Positions 53,136-63,148 of a stretch of 64,000 nucleotides of DNA are shown piece after piece. The notes beneath the pieces are model-generated. The model did no database searches. It was not told where the DNA came from and was given only the letters and a program-made list of their open reading frames with translations. A program made the position numbers and the translations under genes. The stretch lies in NCBI GenBank assembly GCA_030148165.1, contig JASBTZ010000003.1, positions 1,178,001-1,242,000 on the forward strand, written 5' to 3'. Source of the DNA: Bacteroidota bacterium. GTDB taxonomy: Bacteria; Bacteroidota; Bacteroidia; Flavobacteriales_D; Crocinitomicaceae. Position 1 is the stretch's first letter; the number at the start of each line of letters is the position of its first letter.

Positions 53136-54309
53136 TATTCTTTTCAGAGAGCAATTCTTTGTATAATGCCTCCATATTTTTCACTAGCGTCGTGTAGTGG
53201 AATTTTTCTTTTACGAAACTCCATCCATTTTGTGACATATTTTCGCGTTTTTTTTCATCCTCCACTAATTCAAGGAGTCTTTTTACATAGTTCTTTTTGT
53301 CACCGGGTTGAATAATATAGCCTGTTTCACCATCCAATACAACATCTCTGACACCCCCAACGTCCGTTGAGATCACCGGAATGTTAGCAGCTTGAGCTTC
53401 AATAAGACTCACGGGAGTGCCTTCGTTCTTAGAAGTTAAGCAAACGATATCCATAGCAGCATTAAACTGACCAATGTCTCTGACCCAAGACGTAAATTCA
53501 ATCAAATTATTGTGTTGCGTGTTGATTTCTTTAGCTAACGTCTCCAAATGTTGCCTTTCGACACCATCGCCCACTACGAACACCCTGATTTTGACATCTG
53601 TAGCATTCGCGACCTCCCTTATCACATCAAAAAAGAATACGTGGTCTTTAATGGGAGCTAAACGACCTACAATGACAATAGCGACCTCATCATCTTGGAT
53701 GTTGAGCTTTTCACGCATCTCATCTCTATGTTTTAATCTCTTGCTGTGAAATTTTTCCAAATCAAATCCCAATGGAATTACTTTTATCTTACTTCTACTG
53801 CATATTTGATGTTCTTCTACCAATTCCACACCCTGCTTATCAGAAATTGCAATGATCGCATCTGTCTTTTTAGCTAATCTTCTTTCAATAGTTTTAAAGA
53901 TCAGTGTCTTCGCTTTTCCGAAGTACGAATGAAAAACGTGACCATGAAATGTATGTACTATCACAGGTACTTTACATGAAATGGCAGCCCTTCTACCCAG
54001 AGCACCTGCTTTAGAAGCGTGAGTATGTACAATTTCAGGGTTGAACTCCCTGATTATCTCTTTAATTTTTTTATAGGCTTTACGATCTGAACTTAGGCTT
54101 GGTATCCTGACCAATTCTTCCAAGAGTAACGGATCCACGCCATATTCTTCAGGTATATATAATGAGTCTTCCTCGCCTTCATCCGGCAAACCACCGATCA
54201 GAAGCGTCTCAAACTTATCATCCATAAAACGGGATAGAAACGTAGCATTATACGTTGGCCCGCCTATGTTGAATCGATTTATTATTCGAAGTACCTTTAT
54301 CCTCTTCAC
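53122..54309 (-). CDS. Glycosyltransferase family 4
   Basis: A 395 aa GT-B glycosyltransferase of family 4, building the exopolysaccharide repeat unit. Motifs: INRFNIGGPTYNATFLSRF, HTHASKAGALGRRAA, FHGHVFHSYFGKAKT, IVGRLAPIKDHVFFFDVI and the donor-binding SKNEGTPVSLIEAQAANIPVISTDVGGVRDVV. The sugar donor is unknown. It is the first gene of the visible minus-strand locus that continues with Wza, Wzc and the WecA-type transferase. Confidence 0.9.
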   Translation of the reverse strand: MKRIKVLRIINRFNIGGPTYNATFLSRFMDDKFETLLIGGLPDEGEEDSLYIPEEYGVDPLLLEELVRIPSLSSDRKAYKKIKEIIREFNPEIVHTHASKAGALGRRAAISCKVPVIVHTFHGHVFHSYFGKAKTLIFKTIERRLAKKTDAIIAISDKQGVELVEEHQICSRSKIKVIPLGFDLEKFHSKRLKHRDEMREKLNIQDDEVAIVIVGRLAPIKDHVFFFDVIREVANATDVKIRVFVVGDGVERQHLETLAKEINTQHNNLIEFTSWVRDIGQFNAAMDIVCLTSKNEGTPVSLIEAQAANIPVISTDVGGVRDVVLDGETGYIIQPGDKKNYVKRLLELVEDEKKRENMSQNGWSFVKEKFHYTTLVKNMEALYKELLSEKNIDDV

Positions 54310-54433
54310 CCTCTATTCAGACGTATGTATTACAGATTTGTTTCCTCTTTTCCCGCAAAACTGTTAAAAAGTTTTGCACTCAATGGCACATTCCTTGGAT
54401 AAAGTTATCGAATTTTATCCTAAAGCCAAGAAG

Positions 54434-55894
54434 ATGCGTATAAGGACCTTATTCATATTTATCGTACTCAGTTCCTGGGGATTCGCCCAGAACTCGATCG
54501 ATCAGGCAATTGCAACTTTTGCAGAGTCGGCTGGTCTCGAAAACGCTTCGATCAGCTTTCAGGTAGTTAGCCTCGATGATAAAGGAGCTTCAATCTCAGC
54601 CCACAATGGACAAGTAAGTTTACCAACTGCTTCTACTGCCAAACTATTCTCGACCGCAACTGCTTTGGATATCCTTGGGAGTAACTATCGAGCAAAAACA
54701 CGAGTATACTATGACGGTTATATTGATTCCAACGGTGTGCTCCATGGCAATCTATGGGTAAGAGGTGGTGGTGACCCTTCACTAGGATCTAAATACTTCA
54801 ATGAGGAAAAAAACGCATTAGATTTTATGCATGTCTGGGCAGATTCATTAATCAAATTAGGCGTTAAAAGGGTAAATGGTAGTCTGATAGCTGATGCCTC
54901 AGAATTCGGATATGAAGGTGCACCTGATGGGTGGAACTGGGTTGATATGGGTAATTATTATGGAGCTGGACCATCAGGTTTAACGCTATACGACAATTTA
55001 GTCAGATATACCTTCTCGACACCGAATACACCAGGAAGAAAGTCAAGCATCACCTCGATTTCACCGGAGGTGCCCGGCTTGACAATTCATAATGATGTTA
55101 CAGCCTCTGAACGACGTGGCGATAACGCCTACATCTATGGTGCACCCTATTCATATGATCGCTTTGCAACAGGTACATTACCTGCTGGAAGTCCGAAATT
55201 TTTAGTGAAAGGGAGCATCCCGGATCCTGAAAAGCAATTCGCTTATGAATTACAAATGGTACTCTCGAAACATGGTATTACCTTCAGTGGTGGCTTCCAA
55301 ACAGGAAGACAACTTGAGCTCAACAGCGCAAATATCGATTACGAAAAACGTAAGCTTTTATTCGAACACCATGGTGAAAAACTAGTTGATATCATCACCG
55401 TTACAAACCTGCGATCTGTGAACCTATTCGCTGAGCACATGATCAGCCTTGTCGGTTATGAAAAAACAGGAAACGGAAGCCTGGAATCGGGTTTAGATGT
55501 ATTAGAGAAGCATTGGAATACGAGAATCGATACAAAGGGTCTTTTTATTACTGATGGGTCAGGGCTTTCCAGAACGAATGGTATCAGTGCCCATCACTTC
55601 TGTCAGTTATTGGCTTATATGAAGCAAAGTAAGAACGGTAAAGATTTCTTCAACACCTTACCAACAGCAGGTCAAAGCGGTACACTCGTAAATGTTTGTA
55701 AGGATCAAACTGCACATGGCAGATTAACTGCAAAAAGTGGATCCATGTCACGTATCAGAAGTTATGCCGGATACATTAAAACGACAAGCGGTAAGGAACT
55801 GGCGTTTGCACTCATTGTGAATAATCCGAATTGCAGTTCGAGTGTGCTGAAACGAAAGATGGAAATCGTTTTTAATAAACTCGCTGCTTACTGA
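54434..55894 (+). CDS. dacB: D-alanyl-D-alanine carboxypeptidase/endopeptidase (PBP4 type)
   Basis: A 486 aa periplasmic class C penicillin-binding protein that trims peptidoglycan peptides. A signal peptide (MRIRTLFIFIVLSSWGFAQ) is followed by the SxxK motif at Ser67-Thr-Ala-Lys70. Further motifs are SDGSGLSR-type TDGSGLSRTN (SxN equivalent) and LTAKSGSMSRIRSYAGYI (KTG-like). An upstream ATG at 54374 would add 20 charged residues before the signal and is less likely. Its 3' end overlaps the convergent ddl gene by 7 nt. Confidence 0.93.
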   Translation: MRIRTLFIFIVLSSWGFAQNSIDQAIATFAESAGLENASISFQVVSLDDKGASISAHNGQVSLPTASTAKLFSTATALDILGSNYRAKTRVYYDGYIDSNGVLHGNLWVRGGGDPSLGSKYFNEEKNALDFMHVWADSLIKLGVKRVNGSLIADASEFGYEGAPDGWNWVDMGNYYGAGPSGLTLYDNLVRYTFSTPNTPGRKSSITSISPEVPGLTIHNDVTASERRGDNAYIYGAPYSYDRFATGTLPAGSPKFLVKGSIPDPEKQFAYELQMVLSKHGITFSGGFQTGRQLELNSANIDYEKRKLLFEHHGEKLVDIITVTNLRSVNLFAEHMISLVGYEKTGNGSLESGLDVLEKHWNTRIDTKGLFITDGSGLSRTNGISAHHFCQLLAYMKQSKNGKDFFNTLPTAGQSGTLVNVCKDQTAHGRLTAKSGSMSRIRSYAGYIKTTSGKELAFALIVNNPNCSSSVLKRKMEIVFNKLAAY

Positions 55895-56856
55895 TCCTCT
55901 GCTTCCAGAATTCTCGTCCAAAGTTCTTTTGTAGTTAATCCTTTGGTATCTACCATTTTAGGCACAATACTCTCATTTGTGAAGCCCGGAATCGTATTCA
56001 CTTCAATTAGATAGGGTTCATCCCCAATCAGCATGAAATCTATACGAGCTATCGAACGCAATTTGAGGATTTTATAAATTTTAACTGAAAGCTCCGAGAT
56101 CTTTTGTGCTTGTGCTTCACCAATGCGAGCGGGTGTTATCTCATCAGACAATCCCTGATATTTAGCTGCATAATCAAAAAATTCGTTCTTGGAAACAATT
56201 TCAGTCAACGGTAAGGCATGGACACCTGCAGAATCCCGATACACACCACAGGTAATTTCCTTGCCGTCCAGAAATGCTTCAATTACTACACTCGCTCCCT
56301 CTCTAAAAGCATTCTCGACTGCAATTACCAAATCCTCTGCTTTATTCACTCGTGCTATCCCAAAGCTCGAACCTGAATCACAAGGTTTAACAAATACCGG
56401 TAGACCAAGTTTAGCCACTATTTCATCTGTGTCGACCATTGCCTTATTATCTGAAAGATAGATTGAGTCAGCTACTTTGATATCAAAGCCTTTCAAAAAT
56501 TGATTACAATACCATTTATCGAAGGATAATTCTGAAGCCAATGGACCCGAGTTAATATAGGGTATACCGATGATTTCAAGATACGCCTGAATTTTACCAT
56601 TTTCACCCGGATCACCATGAGTAAACACAACCGCAAGATCGATCTGAACACGGTTTCCATTTTGATAAAATGAAAAATCACTAAAGTCAAATGGGACTTC
56701 ATTGTCATCTAAACGAACAGTCCAACCCGATTTCTGAAGTATGATCAAATAAGGATTATACCCGTCCGGAAAATTATTGTAGATGTTGGTTGCACTTTTG
56801 ACAGATACTTCGCGTTCCGACGAATACCCCCCTGCTATTATTCCTACGTTTTTCAT
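55888..56856 (-). CDS. ddl: D-alanine-D-alanine ligase
   Basis: A 322 aa ATP-grasp ligase that makes D-Ala-D-Ala for peptidoglycan. N-terminal GGYSSEREVSVKSA, HGDPGENGKIQAYLEIIGIPYINSG, the ATP-grasp PCDSGSSFGIARV, and the C-terminal YLIEVNTIPGFTNESIVPKM are all family motifs. It is convergent to dacB, so two peptidoglycan genes share their 3' ends. Confidence 0.95.
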   Translation of the reverse strand: MKNVGIIAGGYSSEREVSVKSATNIYNNFPDGYNPYLIILQKSGWTVRLDDNEVPFDFSDFSFYQNGNRVQIDLAVVFTHGDPGENGKIQAYLEIIGIPYINSGPLASELSFDKWYCNQFLKGFDIKVADSIYLSDNKAMVDTDEIVAKLGLPVFVKPCDSGSSFGIARVNKAEDLVIAVENAFREGASVVIEAFLDGKEITCGVYRDSAGVHALPLTEIVSKNEFFDYAAKYQGLSDEITPARIGEAQAQKISELSVKIYKILKLRSIARIDFMLIGDEPYLIEVNTIPGFTNESIVPKMVDTKGLTTKELWTRILEAEDQ

Positions 56857-56992
56857 TTTAGAACATCATATATAACGAATGTAAACAAGTATTCTGCTTT
56901 AATTCACCGCGAGCATCGAAAGTTTTCAGCAATTGTGTTGTTAACTATTGACGATCATTGAATTGGACTTTTTCATAACCGAATGATTGGAT

Positions 56993-57000
56993 TATATTTG
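56993..57000 (+). promoter_or_regulatory. -7 box for the HYR/type IX surface protein gene
   Basis: TATATTTG matches TAnnTTTG, 30 nt upstream of the ATG at 57031. It lies inside the longer reading frame that would start at 56983, which argues that translation starts at 57031. Confidence 0.55.
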
Positions 57001-57030
57001 CAATTCCATTTAACCACAAACGGAGAATTG

Positions 57031-60000
57031 ATGTTGAAATTTATAGCCTTATTTACTGGAATTCTGTGTTTTAGCACTGCGTTCGGACAGGCAACTTTAT
57101 TTTCGGATGATTTTGAGTCAGGTATGGGTTCCTGGATCGCGACAGATGATCTTACCCCTAATTATTTTCATGTGCAAACCTGTGCAGGTAACGGGACCAC
57201 ATTACCAGGTTCCAATGCTATGTATATAACCATTGGCGGGCCTAATCCCGGTTGTGGAGCATTAGGTGAAGATCAATATGCTTATTCCAACTCACCGGCA
57301 GGTGTGCAAATGGCAACACAATATGTTACCGTTGATGCAACTTGCGCCAACGCTTTGATCGCTGAATTCGATTACAAAATAGATGGGGTAGTCGCAGAAG
57401 ATTTTGCAGAACTAGTTTATTCTACCGATGGTGGTATAACATGGACTCCTGTTTGGTCAGCAGTAACGGCTCCTTCTTGGGCTACAGCTATTGTTCCATT
57501 GGGTGGAGCATTGGATAATAGCATATTCGATTTAGCTTTTAGATTTACTTATAACGATGCGACTATTGGAGGTATTCCACTAGCGGTTGACAACATTCGA
57601 GTATTCGGAAGCGATCTTATCGATCCTGTGATGACCTGTCCGGATACACTTTCTTTAGCTGTTGATCTTAACTGTCAGGCACTCTGCTCGGATTATACGG
57701 ATGACATGTTAACTCTTTCAGATAACTGTACCGATTCTTCACTTATTGTGGTAACCCAGGATATCCCAGAATTCACCATTTTTGGAACTGGACCCGGTGG
57801 TTTTGAGCAGGTTGTTGTCACAGCTACTGACGAAGCGGGAAATTCGACTCAATGTTCGATTACGCTTAGTATTATTGATGACACGAATCCAACCATTATT
57901 TGTCCTGCCGATACAAATGTATATGTAGACAACAATTGTGACGGAACGCTGGAAGATTATACCGGTGACGTTATTATAGACGATAATTGTACTGCGATCG
58001 GAAACTTAATTGTAACGCAATCTCCGCCTGTTGGTACAATCGTTAACGGAGTGATTGTAGACACGGACGTAACCATGACGGTAAGCGATGAATCGGGTAA
58101 TACGGCTAGTTGTATATTCGTCGCCAGAACAATTGACACATTAGTAGCCACTATCACTTGTCCCGCGGATACCAATATCTACGCAAACAACGGTTGTCTT
58201 GGGACACTTGATGATTATACCGGTGAAGCCGTAGCAAGCGATAATTGCACACCCGCCAGCTCACTCACTATAACTCAGAGTCCTGTCCCGGGCGCTAATA
58301 TTTCAGCGGATCAAATAATTACTTTGACCGTGAGTGGAGCTGTTCCAAATATTGACCAATCATGCACATTCACAGCATTCTTGATAGACACAATAAACCC
58401 ATCAATTGTATGCCCAACTCCAACAGATCTTTTTGTAGATAATAACTGTGAAGCCATATTACCAAATTATGCGGGATCTGCTATCGTTTCAGATAACTGT
58501 ACGGCCGCGCCGACAATTGCTCAATCTCCTCTTCCCGGAACAATAGTGAATACTTCCTCAAGTGTCACGGTCACCTTGACGGTAACTGACGCATCCGGAA
58601 ACACGGATAGTTGTCAATTTGCTCAACCCGTCTATGATACAGTTTCACCATCCGCCATTTGTCCTTCGGATCAGAATGAAATCGCAGATGCGAATTGTTT
58701 TGCAACGATTGCGGATTACACAGGACTCGTTACTGCAACTGATAACTGTGCCGGTGTACTAAGCTATGTTCAGTCGCCTAGTGCAGGAACTTCGATTTCT
58801 ACCAGTATACAAGTATCGATAACTGTTACGGATCTGGAAGGTAACAGTGATGTGTGCTCTTTTAATGTGAACCCAATTGATACAACAGCCCCAGCTGCGA
58901 CTTGTCCTTTAGATTCTATCGTTGGACTTGATAACTCATGTAGCTATACTGTTCCGGATTTTACAGGGGATGCCGTAGGAGCAGATAACTGTACCCCGGC
59001 AGGTTCGTTAATCTACACCCAATCATTACCTGTGGGAACGATATTGAATGGAGAAGGTTTATGGCCAATAGCCATTGATATTGAAGATGCCTCAGGTAAT
59101 ATTGGGCAATGTACTTTTCTTTTGACGGTTGAAGATCAGCAGGCTCCTAACATAGCCGTTTGTCCTTCCAACCAAAACGTTATTGCCGACAGTTCTTGTA
59201 CTGCAACCCTGGGAGATTATACAGGTCTAACCTTAGCATCTGATAACTGTTCAAGTGGCAGCTTAATATTTGGGCAAAGTCCAACGCCGGGGACTTCAAT
59301 TTCATCAAACACAGTCATCACGATACTTGTTTTAGATGCTGTTGGCAACTCCACATCCTGTACCTTCAGCGCTTTGATCGTTGACACCATTGCACCATCT
59401 GTTACTTGTCCCGGAGATCAGAATGTCAGTATTAACAGCAGCTGTGAGTACACTATGCCTGATCTGACAAGTATGGTCGCCGGATCTGATAATTGTTCCG
59501 CACTCGCTAATATGACTATTACTCAAAATCCGGCAGCTGGAACAACTCAAAATGGAACAACTGCCACATTGATTACCTTGACGGATGAAGATGGAAATCA
59601 GGCCACTTGCTTTACGAATATATTACCAATTGACACAGTAGCACCAACAATCACTTGTCCCTCACCAGCTCCGGTTGATAATGGTACTACATGTGACTAT
59701 GTTCTTCCGAACTTTGGAACCGGCGCTTTAGTATTGGACAACTGTTCGGGTTATACAATCGATCAGATTCCAGCACCGGCAACAGTAGTAAGTACGGACA
59801 CCAATACCATTACCTTAACAGTTACCGATGCAGGAGGAAATACAGCTCAATGTACTTTTGACTTGATTGTATATGAAAACCAGGCTCCAACTATTACATG
59901 TCCGAGCGATACGGTAAGTTGTGACCCGGTGGTATCTTATTCCTCACCAACTTTTGGTGATAATTGCCTGGTGTCGATGAGTCAGACTGACGGAACAGGA

Positions 60001-61146
60001 TTATCTTCAGGTACGACCTTTCCTGTGGGGGTAACAACCTTAGAATATACAGCCGTTGATTCTTCGGGGAATATGCAAACATGTACATTCAATATTGAAA
60101 TTCTTGACTACCCTTCTCCTGCAATAATTGCCGATGACACCTTATTCTTATGTGATGAGGCCGGTACTTTAGTTACAGCGGACCCAATCACGTCAGGTAC
60201 AGGTGAATGGACCGTGTTTAGTGGACAAGGTAATTTCAATAACCAGTTTGCAAACTCAACCGGTGTTAACAATATCGGAATTGGAACTAATGTATATGTT
60301 TGGACTGTTTCCAGTGCATCATGTGGAACTCTTTCAGATACCCTTGTGGTCATTAATGATGAACTAGACTTACCGGCGAGTACCCAAAGTCTGATTAACG
60401 CTTGTCAGGATGATTCGGTACTACTACAGGCAAATGTTCCATTATATGGTGTTGGAACCTGGACAACAAATGGTACAGGCGTGATCGATGACATTAATTC
60501 AGCGAGTACTTATAGTTCAGTAGGCGAAGGCTGGCAGGAGTTTGTCTGGACCATTACAAACGGTTCTTGTCCTGCTACTTCAGACACCTTGTTTGTATTT
60601 GTTACGACCAGTATCTCGATCGATCAGGAAGACACCTTAGTTTGTCTGGAAAATGATCTGATCACCCTTTCGGGAACACCACCGGCTCAAGGCGAAACAT
60701 CCAGTTGGTCTGTTATCAGTGGAGGTGCAACGTTGACAGACCCGAATGCTCCGATAACAAATGCTTATGATTTTGATATTGGTGGTACACTTATTTTGTA
60801 CACAATTTCACACCCAGTATGTGAATCAGTTTATGACACAATTTCGATCTCTGGCAATTTATGTGATGGATTTGACCCAATCATTCCAACGGTCATTACA
60901 CCCGGCAACATCGATGGCAAAAACGATGAGTTCGTGATCGATTTCTTAGACGACTTGTACCCGGATTGCCGAGTTGTCATATTTAACCGTTGGGGTTCGA
61001 TCGTATATGAATCTACTGGTTATAGTGACCCATGGGATGGCACATACAAAGGAGAATATTTACCGATGGGAACTTATTTTTATCGCGTTGATCTGAACGA
61101 TGGATCCGGCGAAGTATTAAAAGGAGACATTAGCATCATTCATTAA
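57031..61146 (+). CDS. HYR-repeat type IX secreted surface protein with gliding-motility C-terminal domain
   Basis: A 1371 aa exported protein. Signal peptide MLKFIALFTGILCFSTAFGQ is followed by an N-terminal MAM/concanavalin-like domain (about 20-195). Ten Ca-binding-type HYR units (PxxTCPxD...DNC...VTDxxGNxxxCxF) span to about residue 1025. Two to three Ig/PKD-like segments follow (VSSASCGTLSDTLVVINDE; TNGSCPATSDTLFVFV). The C-terminal type IX sorting domain (TPGNIDGKNDEF...RVVIFNRWGSIVYES...MGTYFYRVDLND) is of the gliding-motility-associated (type B) class. It should be exported by the type IX system and fixed at the surface, acting as an adhesin or in gliding; the following SprF-like gene is its expected partner. 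Confidence 0.93.
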   Translation: MLKFIALFTGILCFSTAFGQATLFSDDFESGMGSWIATDDLTPNYFHVQTCAGNGTTLPGSNAMYITIGGPNPGCGALGEDQYAYSNSPAGVQMATQYVTVDATCANALIAEFDYKIDGVVAEDFAELVYSTDGGITWTPVWSAVTAPSWATAIVPLGGALDNSIFDLAFRFTYNDATIGGIPLAVDNIRVFGSDLIDPVMTCPDTLSLAVDLNCQALCSDYTDDMLTLSDNCTDSSLIVVTQDIPEFTIFGTGPGGFEQVVVTATDEAGNSTQCSITLSIIDDTNPTIICPADTNVYVDNNCDGTLEDYTGDVIIDDNCTAIGNLIVTQSPPVGTIVNGVIVDTDVTMTVSDESGNTASCIFVARTIDTLVATITCPADTNIYANNGCLGTLDDYTGEAVASDNCTPASSLTITQSPVPGANISADQIITLTVSGAVPNIDQSCTFTAFLIDTINPSIVCPTPTDLFVDNNCEAILPNYAGSAIVSDNCTAAPTIAQSPLPGTIVNTSSSVTVTLTVTDASGNTDSCQFAQPVYDTVSPSAICPSDQNEIADANCFATIADYTGLVTATDNCAGVLSYVQSPSAGTSISTSIQVSITVTDLEGNSDVCSFNVNPIDTTAPAATCPLDSIVGLDNSCSYTVPDFTGDAVGADNCTPAGSLIYTQSLPVGTILNGEGLWPIAIDIEDASGNIGQCTFLLTVEDQQAPNIAVCPSNQNVIADSSCTATLGDYTGLTLASDNCSSGSLIFGQSPTPGTSISSNTVITILVLDAVGNSTSCTFSALIVDTIAPSVTCPGDQNVSINSSCEYTMPDLTSMVAGSDNCSALANMTITQNPAAGTTQNGTTATLITLTDEDGNQATCFTNILPIDTVAPTITCPSPAPVDNGTTCDYVLPNFGTGALVLDNCSGYTIDQIPAPATVVSTDTNTITLTVTDAGGNTAQCTFDLIVYENQAPTITCPSDTVSCDPVVSYSSPTFGDNCLVSMSQTDGTGLSSGTTFPVGVTTLEYTAVDSSGNMQTCTFNIEILDYPSPAIIADDTLFLCDEAGTLVTADPITSGTGEWTVFSGQGNFNNQFANSTGVNNIGIGTNVYVWTVSSASCGTLSDTLVVINDELDLPASTQSLINACQDDSVLLQANVPLYGVGTWTTNGTGVIDDINSASTYSSVGEGWQEFVWTITNGSCPATSDTLFVFVTTSISIDQEDTLVCLENDLITLSGTPPAQGETSSWSVISGGATLTDPNAPITNAYDFDIGGTLILYTISHPVCESVYDTISISGNLCDGFDPIIPTVITPGNIDGKNDEFVIDFLDDLYPDCRVVIFNRWGSIVYESTGYSDPWDGTYKGEYLPMGTYFYRVDLNDGSGEVLKGDISIIH
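57615..60112 (+). repeat. Ten tandem HYR-domain units
   Basis: Ten units of about 80-88 aa (250-265 nt), each with a CP-D/N start, a central DNC and a closing C-F block, run through the gene. Units are diverged at DNA level, so recent slippage is unlikely. Cys pairs in each unit (TCP ... C) may form disulfides. Confidence 0.85.
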
Positions 61147-61158
61147 TAAGACAGAGTT

Positions 61159-62190
61159 ATGTTAGAAAGAATTATTGTATTTGTAATAGGGCTTAGCATT
61201 ATTGGAACAGCTAATGCACAACAGGAATATCAATTCGCAAATTTTGCGAACAACCCATATTATTTGAATCCTGCTGCGGCTGGGTTGACTGATGTCATGC
61301 AAATAGAGATCAGCGGGCGAACGCAATGGATGGGATATAGTGGTGCACCAACTACAATGATGGTCAGTGGTCATAGTCAAATCAGATCCGGAGGGAAAAG
61401 TCAGGTTTTAGCTGAATTCAATCCAGATGGTGGAGCATTTTTCGAAATGCCAGAAGTTACTACGGGTAAGATTAAACATGTTCTTGGTGGAAGAATGCTA
61501 AATGACGTCATTGGCCCTTTTTCAAAAACATCAGCATATGGAAGCTATGCTGTACACTTGCCGTTTTTTAAAGATGTCAATTTCGGTGCAGGTATAGGTG
61601 CAGGTTGGAGTAACTTTAAGGTAGACGAAAGTCGAGTGATCCTTCACCAGGACGATGATATGGCTTACGCCCAGTTCCTGGGTGGTAGCAGCACACAGAA
61701 CTTCGTTGATGCGAATGCCGGTTTGGTGTTCTACAACAATTTATTCGTAGCCGGTATATCAACAACCCAGCTGCTCAATAACAATGTTGTATTCAACGAG
61801 ACCGAAACTGGAAGCAACTATAACAGGCATTTCTTCTTAACGGGACGTTATAATTACGAAGTAAGTTCGTCCTTTACGTTACAACCTACCGCGGTAGTGA
61901 AGTATGTTAAAAACAGCCCGCTTTCTATTGACCTTGGCGCGCGTTTTTTATTTAATAATGCAGCCTGGTTATCGCTTCAATATCGAACAAGTAACGCGGT
62001 AGTCTTCCAGGTTGGGACCAATCTTATAAAGAATCTGTATATATCTTACGGTTTCGAACAAGCTACCGGTCGTATTAGCTCCGGGACAAACAGTACACAT
62101 GAGCTTCAGCTAGGAATGTATATCGGAAATAATCGAAATATTAAGAAAGAAGTTAAGGGATCTGATGATTCCAAGGCCCGAACCGATTAA
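61159..62190 (+). CDS. PorP/SprF-family type IX membrane protein
   Basis: A 343 aa outer-membrane protein of the PorP/SprF family. Signal peptide MLERIIVFVIGLSIIGTANAQ is followed by the family opening YQFANFANNPYYLNPAAAGLTD and then beta-barrel strands. It starts 12 nt after the HYR protein. In T9SS systems such proteins help type B C-terminal domain substrates reach the surface, as SprF does for SprB, so this pair should act together. The stop overlaps the convergent crcB stop by 4 nt. Confidence 0.92.
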   Translation: MLERIIVFVIGLSIIGTANAQQEYQFANFANNPYYLNPAAAGLTDVMQIEISGRTQWMGYSGAPTTMMVSGHSQIRSGGKSQVLAEFNPDGGAFFEMPEVTTGKIKHVLGGRMLNDVIGPFSKTSAYGSYAVHLPFFKDVNFGAGIGAGWSNFKVDESRVILHQDDDMAYAQFLGGSSTQNFVDANAGLVFYNNLFVAGISTTQLLNNNVVFNETETGSNYNRHFFLTGRYNYEVSSSFTLQPTAVVKYVKNSPLSIDLGARFLFNNAAWLSLQYRTSNAVVFQVGTNLIKNLYISYGFEQATGRISSGTNSTHELQLGMYIGNNRNIKKEVKGSDDSKARTD

Positions 62191-62552
62191 AGCGTTTTTG
62201 CTCTTAGCAAATAAATTATTCCAATACCGAAAGCGACTGAAATCAAAATATTCATTGCTGCATAGAGGTAATTCCCCGAATCGAATAATTCAAAGGTATC
62301 GTTGCTAAATGCACTAAAAGTGCTAAATCCACCGCAGAATCCAATAAGGATCATCGGAATCATCCAACTTTGGTCTTCTGTTTTGTTCGGATAGGCATTG
62401 ATCAGCAAGGCAACAATGGTACAGGCCAGTAAATTGGCAATCAAAGTCCCCAATGGAAAATCCGTATTAACTACGATTTTACTTAGCTTGCCGACTCCAT
62501 ATCTCGCCATGCTTCCTAGCCCTCCTCCTATGAATATATACAGATAGGTCAT
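62187..62552 (-). CDS. crcB: CrcB fluoride channel
   Basis: A 121 aa four-helix membrane protein of the CrcB/Fluc family that exports fluoride. Motifs GGGLGSMARYGVGKLS, FPLGTLIANLLACTIVALL and FCGGFSTFSAFSNDTFEL carry the conserved polar track residues. Single-copy CrcB forms an antiparallel homodimer. No fluoride riboswitch was seen upstream; the start overlaps the PAP2 gene stop by 4 nt. Confidence 0.94.
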   Translation of the reverse strand: MTYLYIFIGGGLGSMARYGVGKLSKIVVNTDFPLGTLIANLLACTIVALLINAYPNKTEDQSWMIPMILIGFCGGFSTFSAFSNDTFELFDSGNYLYAAMNILISVAFGIGIIYLLRAKTL

Positions 62553-63148
62553 ACTTTTTTCGTGATCAACTTGTCAATCGGAGTATAAATATAGCGATAC
62601 ACCAGAAAGGCTACCAGGGACCCAAACATCGCTCCAACCAGAAGGTCGCTCAAATAATGAACTCCGAGGTATATTCTACTGAAAGAAACCAACGTCGCGA
62701 TTCCAATCAACCAATAAATCAAAGTCTTGTTGTATTGTCTCAAACAGAACGATGCATACAGACAAACACCAAAAAAATTAGCCGCATGAGAAGAGATGAA
62801 TCCATACATGCCTCCCTTATAGACTCCCCCGTCATCGAATCTGTAAAAGTGTAATGAATTCGTCAGTTCGGCATGATGCGAAGGTCGATAACGCATGAAA
62901 ACATTTTTGAATAAATGGACAGAGATCAAATCAGTTAACGCTACCACGGCTAATGCACACACTACAAATGCAATCGTTCTTTTAAAATTTGTATTCCTGA
63001 AGTACAGATAGATCAGAAACAAATACAATGGCAACCAGGTTAATTTTTCCGAAACGATCCAAAAGAACTCATCGAGAAAAGGCGTGTTCCAGCCATTTAT
63101 CGCAACCACAATGGCGCGGTCTAATGATTCCAGTTGATCAATCATCAT
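62549..63148 (-). CDS. PAP2-family membrane phosphatase
   Basis: A 199 aa membrane protein of the PAP2 superfamily with five to six helices. The three motifs are [12 protein letters not shown] (first), [14 protein letters not shown] (second, with the catalytic His) and [17 protein letters not shown] (third). It may act on undecaprenyl pyrophosphate or lipid phosphates; PAP2 enzymes of this kind often recycle the lipid carrier. Its start overlaps the 3' end of obg by 11 nt. Confidence 0.88.
   Translation of the reverse strand: MMIDQLESLDRAIVVAINGWNTPFLDEFFWIVSEKLTWLPLYLFLIYLYFRNTNFKRTIAFVVCALAVVALTDLISVHLFKNVFMRYRPSHHAELTNSLHFYRFDDGGVYKGGMYGFISSHAANFFGVCLYASFCLRQYNKTLIYWLIGIATLVSFSRIYLGVHYLSDLLVGAMFGSLVAFLVYRYIYTPIDKLITKKV

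Noticed and set aside
56983-57030. Upstream start for the HYR protein
   Set aside because: A -7 box lies at 56993-57000, inside this extension, and the signal peptide begins at 57031.
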